Below are positions 37,435 to 47,348 of a DNA stretch of 64,000 nucleotides, piece after piece. How positions within the stretch are numbered: the first letter of the stretch is position 1; the number at the start of each line of letters is the position of its first letter. Made by a program: the position numbers and the translations under genes. Origin of the DNA: Erythrobacter longus (lineage in GTDB: Bacteria > Pseudomonadota > Alphaproteobacteria > Sphingomonadales > Sphingomonadaceae); NCBI RefSeq assembly GCF_000715015.1, contig NZ_JMIW01000004.1, positions 186,001 through 250,000 on the forward strand. Reading direction: 5' to 3'. Under the pieces are notes generated by a model. That model searched no databases. It was not told the origin of the DNA and worked only from the letters and a program-made list of their open reading frames with translations.

Positions 37435-38946
37435 ATGGCTTTAGGCCCCCGCCTCGACTTACGCCAATCGCAACAGCTGGTAATGACGCCTCAGCTGCAG
37501 CAGGCGATCAAGCTGCTGGCAGCCTCTAACCTCGAAATTGAAACCTTCATCGGCGATGCTTTGGAAAGCAATCCTCTGCTTGAGGCAGGCTCGCTTTCCA
37601 CGGACAATGACACCCCTCCCGGCGAGCCCGGCGATATCCCGCGCGAGGAATTAACGAGCGACCAGTTGATGGATCAAGGTCAGGGCGAAAGCGAAGCGCC
37701 GCTGGATATCGACGTAAGCGCAATCGACCGCGACCGGGATACGGGTGAGGCTGACATTGGCGCAGGCGGTTCTCCTGATGCGGAGTGGGGTGCGGCTGGC
37801 GGTGCAGGTGGGGGGATGGACGATCTTCCCGGGCTTGAAGCGACCAAGGCCGCAGAGCTTACCCTTGCAGAGCATTTGGACGCGCAGATCGGTGGGCTTG
37901 CGTGCAACCCGCGCGAAGAATTCGTCGCGCGCCATATCGCTGGGCTGCTCGATGACGCAGGCTACCTTTCTGCTTCGTTGCGCGATATCGCCTATGATCT
38001 GGGCGTTGACATGGATTGCACCGAGGATGCTCTCGAAGTGATCCAGATGTGCGATCCCACAGGTGTCGGCGCGCGCGATTTGGGCGAGTGTCTGGCGCTG
38101 CAAGCCAAGGAGGCGGACCGCTATGACCCGGCGATGGCAACGATGCTCGCCAATCTGGAGTTGTTGGGCAAAGGCGAGGTGCCGCGATTAAAGCGTTTGT
38201 GCAAAGTCGATGATGAAGATTTTGCCGATATGCTGCGCGAACTGAGGCAATACGACCCCAAGCCTGGCCTTGTCTTCGCTTCATCAACGAGCGAGGCGGT
38301 GGTGCCTGATGTTCTCTTGTCATCAAAAGACGACGGGGGATGGGATATCACCCTTAACGAGGACACTTTGCCGCGTCTGATCGTTAACCGCGACTATTAT
38401 GTAGAGCTGGGAGGTGAGAGCAAAACCGCCGACGCGGAAACTCAAGGTTGGCTCAAAGAAAAGCTGGCGGATGCACATTGGCTGATCCGCGCATTGGACC
38501 AGCGGCAAAAGACGATCCTCAAGACAGCGGCTGAGATCGTGAAGCAGCAAGATGGTTTTTTCAGGCGCGGCGTTTCCGAACTTCGCCCGCTCACCTTGCG
38601 CGAAGTGGCCGAACAAATCGACATGCACGAAAGCACGGTCAGCCGGGTGACGAGCAACAAATACCTGCATTGCAACCGGGGCACGTTTGAGCTCAAATAT
38701 TTCTTCACGTCCGGGGTGGCGTCCTCTGATGGCGAAGGCGCATCATCGGAAAGCATCAAGGCGCGCATCAAGGCGCTTACCGATGCCGAGGACCCCAAAA
38801 AGGTATTGTCGGATCAAAAGCTCGCAGATCTTCTTAACGAAGAGGGCTTCGGCCTCGCACGGCGCACGGTCGCCAAATACCGTGAAGCCATCGGGATTGG
38901 CTCCAGCGCTGAACGGCGGCGGGCAAAGAAGCTGGCTGGGCTTTGA
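37435..38946 (+). CDS. rpoN: RNA polymerase sigma-54 factor
   Basis: This 503-residue sigma-54 has the glutamine/leucine-rich activator-interacting region I at its N-terminus (LRQSQQLVMTPQLQQAIKLL), an acidic Gly/Asp-rich region II (~residues 55-130), the core-binding region and the C-terminal RpoN box ARRTVAKYRE (475-484). It directs transcription from -24/-12 promoters with enhancer-binding proteins. It is probably co-transcribed with lptB. Confidence 0.97.
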   Translation: MALGPRLDLRQSQQLVMTPQLQQAIKLLAASNLEIETFIGDALESNPLLEAGSLSTDNDTPPGEPGDIPREELTSDQLMDQGQGESEAPLDIDVSAIDRDRDTGEADIGAGGSPDAEWGAAGGAGGGMDDLPGLEATKAAELTLAEHLDAQIGGLACNPREEFVARHIAGLLDDAGYLSASLRDIAYDLGVDMDCTEDALEVIQMCDPTGVGARDLGECLALQAKEADRYDPAMATMLANLELLGKGEVPRLKRLCKVDDEDFADMLRELRQYDPKPGLVFASSTSEAVVPDVLLSSKDDGGWDITLNEDTLPRLIVNRDYYVELGGESKTADAETQGWLKEKLADAHWLIRALDQRQKTILKTAAEIVKQQDGFFRRGVSELRPLTLREVAEQIDMHESTVSRVTSNKYLHCNRGTFELKYFFTSGVASSDGEGASSESIKARIKALTDAEDPKKVLSDQKLADLLNEEGFGLARRTVAKYREAIGIGSSAERRRAKKLAGL

Positions 38947-38962
38947 GGGCATATCTATCAGA

Positions 38963-40006
38963 TTATGCGGAACGTTCACTCTTTGCGCTGTCCAAACGCT
39001 CCTGGATTTGATCTCGTATTTCGGCGAAATCCTCGATCTTCACGATCCAGTTTCGATAGCGCGGTTGCCAACGGCCCCGGCCCTTCACTGTTCCACGCAC
39101 TGCGTCAATGAAGGGCTCTACCGGTGGGTTGCGGATGGCCACCTCCTTATCACCTAGTGCAATAAATGTGATCTTGCCGAGCGGAGTTGGGATAGTTGAG
39201 AGATCGGGCTCAAACTGGCTCGTTGCCTCTTTCGGCTCGCGCAGCGCGCGCACATTAGAGCTGCCCTGCTGTTCTTGCGTCTCCGGCGTCGTCTGCTCAA
39301 ACCCCAGCCGCTTCTCCCAGTCAAAAACAATCGGTGTATGCGCACGGCAAAGTTTATCGCCCAAGTCGCGCAGCCAATCTTCGTCCCGTCTCTCCCAAAA
39401 GGTCCCCGCAACCATTTTCATAGCCGTTAGCGCGCCCAACCCGTTGGATTGACGTTGCCACCATTCGCCAAACTGGTCGGATTTCACGACCGTCACGTCT
39501 TGCGGCATATTTCTGCGATCAATGCTTGCAGTTGGCGCGAGGAGCACGAGCGGCAAGACTTCGAGATAGCCATATCCGTTGAGTTCGAGCCAACGCCGAA
39601 AAACAATCGATTGAAGGCGCGCTTGGCTTATTGGTGAAGGGACAGGCTGCGGTTTCTTGCCATACCAGACCGTCCACTCTCCGTGCGCATTGCATTGCAG
39701 TCGGCCACCATAATTCTTCGTTTCGCAGAGCCATACACGGCCCTGTAAACGGTGGATGACAAGATGATCGATTTGCGCAAATTCATCGCCTACTCCGATG
39801 CGGAGATCATGAACGAGGCCGATGCGGTTCGATTCACCGTATTCGCGATTCATGAAAAATGCCGCGTCCCGCTCGCCTTTCCTGCCCGAGCTTAGTTTTG
39901 CATATTCTTTGTCGAGGCGACGCTTTTGAACTTCGTTACACCTGCTCGCCAGTCGTGTTAGCTCGATAAAGTCGCCAGAACGTTCGTCGGACTGCTTCAA
40001 GATCAA
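38963..40006 (-). CDS. NERD-domain protein
   Basis: The ~347-residue product contains a nuclease-related (NERD) domain in its first half. GRKGERDAAFFM is followed by FAQIDHLVI and VWLCETKNYGG, the Glu...Asp...Glu-x-Lys pattern of the PD-(D/E)XK fold. The C-terminal half (from about residue 190) is of unknown fold, and its last ~70 residues (VAIRNPPVEPFIDAV..RGRWQPRYRNW) look like a small separate domain. The start is not an ATG: TTG 40006 has AGAGGAG upstream, while TTG 40045 is less well supported. NERD proteins occur in plasmid and DNA-processing contexts; the role here is unknown. Confidence 0.75.
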   Translation of the reverse strand: MILKQSDERSGDFIELTRLASRCNEVQKRRLDKEYAKLSSGRKGERDAAFFMNREYGESNRIGLVHDLRIGVGDEFAQIDHLVIHRLQGRVWLCETKNYGGRLQCNAHGEWTVWYGKKPQPVPSPISQARLQSIVFRRWLELNGYGYLEVLPLVLLAPTASIDRRNMPQDVTVVKSDQFGEWWQRQSNGLGALTAMKMVAGTFWERRDEDWLRDLGDKLCRAHTPIVFDWEKRLGFEQTTPETQEQQGSSNVRALREPKEATSQFEPDLSTIPTPLGKITFIALGDKEVAIRNPPVEPFIDAVRGTVKGRGRWQPRYRNWIVKIEDFAEIRDQIQERLDSAKSERSA

Positions 40007-40242
40007 GACGAATTCTCCTCTCGTGACGTCCAGGATAGACCTCAAGAGTTAAGGGGCAGTATTCCTGCTTTTCGATTATCATTGACAGCTGCATATGAAC
40101 GTATTTTGCGGCGGAGAACTTTTCTACAGCTATCCGCCAAAGGTATATCGGCCTCACAATGGTAGCGCTTTCTTCGCCGCTTCTATCGCCATCTCAAAGA
40201 GTGACCTAGGGCACTCCACATATGCGATGCAGACCTCAAAGA

Positions 40243-40278
40243 GGAAAAGCCAGCCGGGAGCGAACTCCCGGCTGGCTT
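40243..40278 (-). terminator. Rho-independent terminator of the autotransporter gene
   Basis: A perfect 14-bp stem (AAGCCAGCCGGGAG with CTCCCGGCTGGCTT) closes a CGAA loop. On the minus strand it is followed by TTTT. It lies 34 bp beyond the stop of the autotransporter gene. The ~160 bp between it and the NERD gene hold no convincing gene. Confidence 0.92.
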
Positions 40279-40311
40279 CCCTTGGCCTAAGGCAGCCCAA
40301 GTTGATGCAAT

Positions 40312-43300
40312 TTAGAACGCGAACCGGACCCGAAGACCGCCCGAGTGCGACTGGTAACCAGAAGCAAAGCGTCCGCGGTATTGGGCACCAACCGAGACGT
40401 TGCCTTCGCTGATGAAATCAGCGCCAACGGCAAGGTCAAAACGTGATGCCGATGCTTCGTCCGCCACCACGGTGAAACTGTCCGCTCCGCCGTTGAACGT
40501 TCCAGCGATGGCGAGTGGGTCGCTGCTGAAGTCGTAGGCATAATCGACGCTCACGAATGGGACGAAACCGGTTTCTGCTTTCGATGCCACCCGAACACCC
40601 ACGCGGCCCTCGAGGAACTCGGCGCCCTCTTGGTCAAGTGTGAGGCCAAGGCCACCATCTTCAGTGAAGGTGTCACGGGAAAGGTCGGCGTAACGAAGGC
40701 CAACGGTTGGCGTGATAGCAATGCCGTCAGTACCAAGGTCGTAGCCAGCATTGAGGCTTGCAAAGACGCCGTCCACATCGCTTTCCGAAGTGATGATCGA
40801 GCCAAGAGCGGCACGTGTCTCATCAACCGAGCTGGTCGAGTAACCGACTTCCGCATTGACAAAGGCCTTGCCCAAATCGAACCCGGCATAGGCACCGAAT
40901 TGGAAAGCATCTGCTTCGCTTCCTGAAGCCGTCGTACCTTCTGCGTCAATATCGATGTCTGAGTAGTTCGCAAAGACACCAACAACGGTGTTCTCGCTAA
41001 GGCGCCCATCAAGACCAAGTGTGAACCCGGTTGCCTCTGCGTCATAGCCCCGTGTGCTGAGGCTTTCAGCGTCGGCATCCGCATCGCGGTAGAAGACTTC
41101 GCCCCAAAGGCCGATACCCTCACCGCTCAAACGGTCTTGGACCTGTGCGCTTGCGAAACGCTGGGTTTCGAAGATCTCGCGAGTGACAGCTGGGTTGATC
41201 GCAGGCAGGAGGTCTAGAGCGGTCGCTTCGAACTCAGTTGCTGACGAAAGCCCGTTGAGCGCAGTGAATATATCCGCTGGCAAACGGTTACCCGCCGCAG
41301 CCGAAGTGATCGCTGAGCCAAAGCTGTTGATGCTGCTATCGCCAGATACGTTGCCAAGGTCGGTTGCCGCAACAGCGACCGCAACTGAACCCAGAACCAC
41401 TTCGTAATCGATGAGGAAGTCGTCTTCGATCACATTGATAGTGGCGCCGCCGTTGGTGAAGGTTCCGGTTTCGGTGAGAATGTTGATCGAGTTGCCGATG
41501 TCCGCTTGGGTCACGCCAGTGGTGGCGATGTTCACAACGCTTCCCTCTGCGAGCACGATGTCACCCTCAACCGCAAGGCTATCAGCGCCAAGGCTGAAAT
41601 TGAGCGTGCCGTTGTTGGTGAGGCTGCCGTTGAGAGTACGCGCGCCAACAATCGCAGTCGAGCTATCTGCCGAAGTCGTCACGGCTACAGTGTTCAGGAT
41701 GTTGCCCTGAATGGAGTTGCCCGTGCCGGTGATCGTCAGAGTGTCTTCCTGCGCTGTGCCCACGAAGTTGCCGACAAGCGTACCGCCATCATTGGTGAAG
41801 TTCACCGCCGACAAAGCGTTTCCAGCGAAGAATGCATTCACGCCGCCGGACAATGTGCCAGAGTTGGTGAAGGTCGCCCCGGTGTGGTCGCCAGCACCAA
41901 GGTAGATACCGTGGTTGCCGCCAGAGATCGTGCCGGAGTTATTGATCTCACCTTGGAAATCGATCCCGTTTACAACGCGCAAGCCCGCTGTGGTCATTTG
42001 CGTGCTTTCGGAATTGATCGTGCCAGAGTTGGTGATCACTGCGTCTGTGACGCCGGTATTGCCAACGTTACCGATCCGAACACCGTCGCCTGCGCCATTG
42101 GTTCCAGCTGCCGCCTGACCGCGGCCCTGGATGGTACCGGTGTTGGTCAGAGTGAAGCTGTTGGCTCCATCGGCAGCGCCGCCAATCTCTGCGCCAAAAC
42201 CAGAACCTTCATTGCCCATGCCAGCGTCAACTGTGCCAGCATTGGTGAAAGTGAAACCATCAGCGGTACCGTCTGCATAAACTGTGCCGTTGCGTTGGTT
42301 ATCAAGACCAAGGATTTGACCACCTGCAAGGTTATTCACCGTGAGGCCGACGCCATCGATGTTCAGCGCGCGGCTGCCCGATGAAATCACTCCGGAGTTG
42401 TTGACGATCGCTTGTGAGAAATCGCCTCCGCCAGCCGGTGTCGGGTTGCCGAAGTAAAGGCCATTTTGAACGCCGGTAATCGTGCCGGAGTTCTCAAGCA
42501 CGCCTTGGAAGCTTACGCCATTGACGAAGCGGATACCGCCTGCCGTGCCGTTTGCGCTTTCCGAGCCGATAGTGCCGGAGTTGGTGATATTGCCAACGAA
42601 CAGACCATCGGTTGAGCCTTCAAGAACGCCGTCCACACGGGTGCGCTCAAAGCGAAGTCCGTCGCCAGCTGTCGTTGCTCCAGCAGAAGCGTTTCCGCGC
42701 CCTTGGATGGTGCCAGCGTTGACGATGTCGAACGCGTTGCCGCCGGTTGCCGCCGATGAAAGCTCAACCGAGAATCCAGCGCCTTCATTGCCGATGCCAG
42801 CGTCGAAGACACCAGTGGCTTCGTTATTCAGAATGAAGTTCTGAGCGGTGCTGTCAGCATATACTGTGCCGTTGCGCTGATTGCCGGTGCCGACAATAGA
42901 GCCGGAGTTGTTTACCACAAGGCCGGTACCATCAATGTTAAGCGCGCGGCTGTCTGAGCTGATCGTGCCGAGGTTGTTGACTACCCCGCCTGTATTATCG
43001 GCGTCATTGCCGAAATAGAGACCATTTTGCGCGCCAGAAATCACGCCGTCTGCTTCGTTGGTCAAAGTGCCTTGGAAGCCGATGCGGTTGGCAAAGCGGA
43101 TACCTGCAACGGTGCCTTGCGTGCTTTCTGAATTGATCAGACCGCTGTTCGTGATGTCGCCTTCGTAGACGTAATCCGGCGCAAGGCCGGGTCCAAAGAA
43201 ACGAATGCCATCGCCGGCGGTGCCGCCCGTAGGAGAGGCTTGGCCGCGGCCCTCGATGGTGCCAGCGTTGGTGATCGCGCCGCCGCGCGGGGCTCCGCCT

Positions 43301-43839
43301 CCGCCCACTTCAATGGCGATACCAGCGCCTTCGACACCTGCATCAATAGTGCCGGTTTCGCTGTTGTTGATGGTGATGTTGTTCGAGGTGCGGTTCGCAT
43401 AGACAGCGCCATTGCGCTGGCTGCCAGTGCCCAGGATCAGGCCGTCATTGTTTAGCGCCGCGTTGCTTCCGTCAAAATTAACGACGCGCGATTCTGCAAG
43501 CAGCACGCCACTCTCAGCGTTGTTGATGACCACGCCAGTGGTGCCTTGGTTGACCTGAACGGTTTGCGTAACACCCGCCGTTTCAAGTGTTCCGGCATTG
43601 TCGAGCGTCACATCATTGTTCGCAACGACAACAACAGGTGCGCCGTCAACCGTGCTTGTAACGCCTTCAGCAGCGGTGATGGTCTCGCCATCCGCTGCGG
43701 AAGTCACAGTCGCATTGTCTGCATCATTGATGACAGTTTGCGCGTTGGCTGCTCCTGCACAGAGCAAAGCCATTGAGGATGATGTTAGAAATAAACGGCC
43801 TGAGGCTATCACCGCATTGCGTGATCTAGGGGTTTTCAT
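40312..43839 (-). CDS. Type Va autotransporter with repetitive beta-helix passenger
   Basis: The 1175-residue protein starts at ATG 43839 (AAAGG upstream) with a signal peptide ending near AGAANAQ. The passenger (about 35-850) is Asn/Gly/Ser/Thr-rich. It contains three long repeats of ~165 residues, each with NQRNGTVYAD-type, GTIQGRG-type, ITNSGTINSES-type and QNGLYFG-type segments, as expected for a right-handed beta-helix. The C-terminal ~270 residues (from GIGLWGEVFYRDADADAES) form the outer-membrane barrel, ending in the aromatic RVRFAF. It has almost no cysteines outside the signal peptide. An adhesin or surface role is inferred; no protease motif is visible. Confidence 0.93.
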   Translation of the reverse strand: MKTPRSRNAVIASGRLFLTSSSMALLCAGAANAQTVINDADNATVTSAADGETITAAEGVTSTVDGAPVVVVANNDVTLDNAGTLETAGVTQTVQVNQGTTGVVINNAESGVLLAESRVVNFDGSNAALNNDGLILGTGSQRNGAVYANRTSNNITINNSETGTIDAGVEGAGIAIEVGGGGAPRGGAITNAGTIEGRGQASPTGGTAGDGIRFFGPGLAPDYVYEGDITNSGLINSESTQGTVAGIRFANRIGFQGTLTNEADGVISGAQNGLYFGNDADNTGGVVNNLGTISSDSRALNIDGTGLVVNNSGSIVGTGNQRNGTVYADSTAQNFILNNEATGVFDAGIGNEGAGFSVELSSAATGGNAFDIVNAGTIQGRGNASAGATTAGDGLRFERTRVDGVLEGSTDGLFVGNITNSGTIGSESANGTAGGIRFVNGVSFQGVLENSGTITGVQNGLYFGNPTPAGGGDFSQAIVNNSGVISSGSRALNIDGVGLTVNNLAGGQILGLDNQRNGTVYADGTADGFTFTNAGTVDAGMGNEGSGFGAEIGGAADGANSFTLTNTGTIQGRGQAAAGTNGAGDGVRIGNVGNTGVTDAVITNSGTINSESTQMTTAGLRVVNGIDFQGEINNSGTISGGNHGIYLGAGDHTGATFTNSGTLSGGVNAFFAGNALSAVNFTNDGGTLVGNFVGTAQEDTLTITGTGNSIQGNILNTVAVTTSADSSTAIVGARTLNGSLTNNGTLNFSLGADSLAVEGDIVLAEGSVVNIATTGVTQADIGNSINILTETGTFTNGGATINVIEDDFLIDYEVVLGSVAVAVAATDLGNVSGDSSINSFGSAITSAAAGNRLPADIFTALNGLSSATEFEATALDLLPAINPAVTREIFETQRFASAQVQDRLSGEGIGLWGEVFYRDADADAESLSTRGYDAEATGFTLGLDGRLSENTVVGVFANYSDIDIDAEGTTASGSEADAFQFGAYAGFDLGKAFVNAEVGYSTSSVDETRAALGSIITSESDVDGVFASLNAGYDLGTDGIAITPTVGLRYADLSRDTFTEDGGLGLTLDQEGAEFLEGRVGVRVASKAETGFVPFVSVDYAYDFSSDPLAIAGTFNGGADSFTVVADEASASRFDLAVGADFISEGNVSVGAQYRGRFASGYQSHSGGLRVRFAF

Positions 43840-44094
43840 TTTGCTGCCTTTCAATTTGATAAATTGGAGGAAGACGGGCGAGAGGGTCTAAGGGTTGCCC
43901 GCCTTCCGAGGTCAGCAAATATGGTGCGAATTTGGTGTTGTATAATACAAGGTTTCAATGGGTGCCATAGGCAGTGCCTATCGGTTAAGTATCTGAAATA
44001 AATAGCTTACTATCGGCTTAAACACGTTCTGCCGACTTGCTCTCGCAAGCCGGCTTCTTAGGGCTGAATTGATGTTGTAAAACTGGTTCGGCTA

Positions 44095-45009
44095 TCAGCG
44101 CAGGACGGTTACATTCTCCGGCAGATTTGCGCGAATATAGTCGCAAAGACGCAGGAGAATTTGCTGCCGCGGGCACCCCTCGCGTGATACAAATCCGATC
44201 TTCCGCGCAAACGAACTGTCTTCGATTTCGACAAACCTTATCGCCGGATTGGCACATTCAAGGATAGAGCGGGCCAGCGTCGGAACCAACGCGCATCCAA
44301 CTCCAAGGTTGAGGAGGTGAGACAAGGTGAGAAAGTTGTGTGCGAGCAACTGATCAGGAACGTCAATGCCGATATTCTTGTCTTTACAAAGTGTGATTGC
44401 TTCATCCCGCAGGCAGTGTTCCTTGGTCAGCAAAAGCATCTCCTCAACTGGGATCTCATGGGCCTTGATCGCGCCTGAATTGGCAAGGCGGTGATCTTTG
44501 GAAACCATAAGCAAGAGCGGCTCTTCAAAAATCGGGGTGAACCGATAACCTGCCGGTGTCTCAGGGTTGCTCATCAATGCCACATCGACAAGACGTTCAT
44601 CGAGTTCGCTCCACAAAACCTGAGTGGGCTGCTCACGAATGATGACTTGTAAGTCTTGGGCAACTTCTGAGATCGTCGAGGTCAGATAAGGCAGCGCGAA
44701 GGGAGCGAGTGTCGGGATCATCCCGATTCTCAAAGGGGCTGCCATCGGATCATGATATTCAGCTGCCGTGTCGGAGATTCGTTGCGCTGATCGCAGAACA
44801 TCACGAGCGGTCGAGACGATCCGGGTTCCTGCGTCGGTCGTATGGACGCCTGAATTGGTTCTTGCAAACAGTTCAACACCCAAGCGATCTTCAAGCTTTT
44901 TCACCTGAGCGGACAGCGATGGCTGGCTCACATGGCAAGCATCAGCGGCGCGACCGAAGTGGCGATACCGGTCGACGGCTGCGATATACTCAAGGTCTCG
45001 AATGTTCAT
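44095..45009 (-). CDS. oxyR: OxyR-type LysR regulator
   Basis: This 304-residue LysR protein has the N-terminal HTH (FGRAADACHVSQPSLSAQVKKLE). Its effector domain is of OxyR type: the peroxide-sensing cysteines Cys199 and Cys208 are present in KEHCLRDEAITLC, with the same numbering as E. coli OxyR. It should activate antioxidant genes under peroxide stress. Neither katG nor ahpC lies next to it in this window, so its targets are elsewhere. The regulated promoter is not obvious. Confidence 0.93.
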   Translation of the reverse strand: MNIRDLEYIAAVDRYRHFGRAADACHVSQPSLSAQVKKLEDRLGVELFARTNSGVHTTDAGTRIVSTARDVLRSAQRISDTAAEYHDPMAAPLRIGMIPTLAPFALPYLTSTISEVAQDLQVIIREQPTQVLWSELDERLVDVALMSNPETPAGYRFTPIFEEPLLLMVSKDHRLANSGAIKAHEIPVEEMLLLTKEHCLRDEAITLCKDKNIGIDVPDQLLAHNFLTLSHLLNLGVGCALVPTLARSILECANPAIRFVEIEDSSFARKIGFVSREGCPRQQILLRLCDYIRANLPENVTVLR

Positions 45010-45212
45010 GCTTTTGGCCTCCTGATCGTGATTACGCTCAGGAAAGCAAGGAGGTTACACTTTGCTGCTCAGAGAAGTGTCTGAAATACGGGTTTCAATT
45101 GCAATTGATCCGCGTTCAGGCACAGATTGCGTAAGCTCGGCCTCCGGCCGCTTTGCAATTGTGCAACTGACCGGACTTGGGCCGTGTGCGGATTGGATGC
45201 CCCCCATCTCAA

Positions 45213-46010
45213 CTAGCCAGAAACAGACAGGCCGCGTTTGTGGCCATTCAACCGGACGGGCCAGGAGCGCAAATAGCAATGTAGCGTTTCGCTCTCTAAG
45301 GCCGAACGCAAAATATTTGGAAAAATCATCAATCCGGTAACTAGTGCCACCAGGGCAGCCTCCGGGGTTAATTGGTCGAAGCGCGGCGTAAATAGATTTT
45401 TCAGCGCGTCGCTTGCCGAGGGGTGGCTCGCAAAGCGTCGAAAAAGCAGCGGTTTTTTGTGTTTCCCTGTTTAAGCGGAGATGTCAGCCAATCGTGTCGA
45501 AAGCTCATCCACGATTGCATCTGACAGAAAAATTTGCCGCCAACGGTATCAATCTGCGAATTCGACAAAAGCGCAATCGTCCTTTCAGGCTCGTTCTGGT
45601 CGATTGCCCGATTGGACGGAAACCGGGCTCGGGCCGCTTCGACAAGGCAGTCTGCGTCGGGCTCTCTTTTTGCACTGACCACTTCGGAAAGCCCCCTGCG
45701 AATGCGGGCATCGACATGATCACGGCGCTCGGCGAGCCATCAGTCAAATGAGGGATTTGGCGTCACCCATTCAATCAAGGGATGATTATCGATGGCCAAC
45801 AACTGATCGACCACCATATCGGTTTCGCATTCGGTAACAGCGGGCTCGATCGCGTCTAAGTCAGTGTACAGGCTTTCGGATTTCAAGGCGAGTTCCGAGC
45901 GTGACATCGAGAGCGCATCGATACCGCGCGGATCGAGTTCGTTCTTCAGTTCAAGCAGGACCAAAATAGACGAATTGGAACAGTGGATTTCGTCATCTAC
46001 AGCTTAGGTT
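45213..46010 (-). pseudogene. Decayed gene remnants, probably from a BTAD/SARP-like transcriptional regulator
   Basis: On the minus strand one frame reads across an in-frame TGA at 45742-45740. Before it lies ELDPRGIDALSMSRSELALK...PLIEWVTPNPSFD; after it WLAERRDHVDARIRRGLSEV and about 85 more residues to a stop near 45401. The joined sequence resembles the bacterial transcriptional activation (BTAD) region of SARP-like regulators, which typically reads L..DR..L.L...DV..FE ... DP.F..WL..ER. The N-terminal DNA-binding part is missing. A second frame (about 45470-45213) holds another protein-like stretch, KNLFTPRFDQLTPEAALVAL, without a start codon. The whole 45010-46034 interval has no intact gene. 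Confidence 0.45.
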
Positions 46011-46034
46011 GAAGCGCAAAATACACTGTCTTGA

Positions 46035-47348
46035 TCATGTGGCTCGATTGATCAGGTTTTCCAGATATTCCTGCCGACCAGATACTGGACCGGGCATGAG
46101 ATTTTTCTCGATCGCATGATCTGCGACTTGCTCTAACGTCATTTCGCCCGCCATGACTTTCCTGCCAAATCCGGTTTGCCAACCCGAATAACGCATTGTT
46201 ACGAATTCGTCGAAGGTTCCATCTTCGATCAATGAGGCTGCTGCCAGAAGTGCGCGTGCAAGGACGTCGACACCCCCAATGTGAGCGTGAAACAGATCTT
46301 CTGCATCCACCGATTGTCGGCGGATTTTCGCATCAAAGTTGAAACCACCCGTCCTGAAACCACCGCCTTGCAAGATGTAATACATAACCGGCGTGAGGTC
46401 GGACACATTATTGGGGAATTGATCGGTATCCCAGCCATTTTGCGGATCACCTCGATTGATATCGATTGACCCCATGATACCCAGCGCATTCGCAGTCGCG
46501 ATTTCATGCTCGAAACTGTTTCCGGCGAGCGTGGCATGGTTCGCCTCAATATTGACCTGCACTTCGTTTTCAAGGCCATAGCGCTTTAGGAAACCATAAA
46601 CGGTGGCCGTGTCGCGGTCGTATTGATGTTTGGTTGGTTCATGCGGTTTGGGTTCGATCAGAATGGAGCCTTTGAATCCAATCTTGTGTTTGTGCTCAAC
46701 AACCATCGACATGAACCGACCCAATTGATCGAGCTCCTGCCCGATATTGGTATTTAGCAAGGTATCATAGCCTTCGCGACCACCCCAAAGAACATAGTTT
46801 TCGCCACCCAGACGATGCGTTGCCTCAATCATGGAACGCACCTGATGCGCAGCCCAAGCAAACACGTCTGGATCAGGGTTGGTCGCAGCACCAGCCGCAT
46901 AGCGAGGGTGACTGAACAAATTGGCGGTTCCCCACAACAGGCTCACGCCTGTTTCGGCGATCTTACCCTCCATTTTGTCGACAATGGCATCCAGCTCTTT
47001 GGTGTAGCTTGCTAAATTGTCATGGTCGGCCATCGCATCGACATCGTGAAAACAGTAAAATGGTGCTCCAAGCTTTGAGAAGAAATCAAAAGCGGCATCC
47101 AGTTTGATCTGCGCAAACTCAGATGTAACCGGCTGCCCCGGTTTCCAAGGACGCTCAAACGTGCCAGCACCAAAAATGTCATTACCTGGCCAAGCGAAAG
47201 TGTGCCAGTAACACACAGCCCAGCGCAGATGCTCTCGCATCGTTTTGCCAAGCACTCGCCTATCAGCATCATAATATCGGTAAGCCAGCGGGTTGTTGCT
47301 CTGCGTCCCTTCGAAAGCGACCGGCGGAATGTTGGCAAAATAACTCAT
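46035..47348 (-). CDS. xylA: Xylose isomerase
   Basis: This 437-residue enzyme interconverts D-xylose and D-xylulose. [11 protein letters not shown] contains the catalytic His-Asp; metal-binding segments such as [17 protein letters not shown] and [18 protein letters not shown] are present; and the length fits the large class of xylose isomerases. It is the last gene of the operon and begins directly after the xylB stop, with no gap. Confidence 0.98.
   Translation of the reverse strand: MSYFANIPPVAFEGTQSNNPLAYRYYDADRRVLGKTMREHLRWAVCYWHTFAWPGNDIFGAGTFERPWKPGQPVTSEFAQIKLDAAFDFFSKLGAPFYCFHDVDAMADHDNLASYTKELDAIVDKMEGKIAETGVSLLWGTANLFSHPRYAAGAATNPDPDVFAWAAHQVRSMIEATHRLGGENYVLWGGREGYDTLLNTNIGQELDQLGRFMSMVVEHKHKIGFKGSILIEPKPHEPTKHQYDRDTATVYGFLKRYGLENEVQVNIEANHATLAGNSFEHEIATANALGIMGSIDINRGDPQNGWDTDQFPNNVSDLTPVMYYILQGGGFRTGGFNFDAKIRRQSVDAEDLFHAHIGGVDVLARALLAAASLIEDGTFDEFVTMRYSGWQTGFGRKVMAGEMTLEQVADHAIEKNLMPGPVSGRQEYLENLINRAT

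Noticed and set aside
45740..45742. Selenocysteine or programmed readthrough at the in-frame TGA
   Set aside because: No SECIS-like hairpin or selenoprotein family is recognisable, and the upstream half of the gene is missing, so decay is the simpler explanation.
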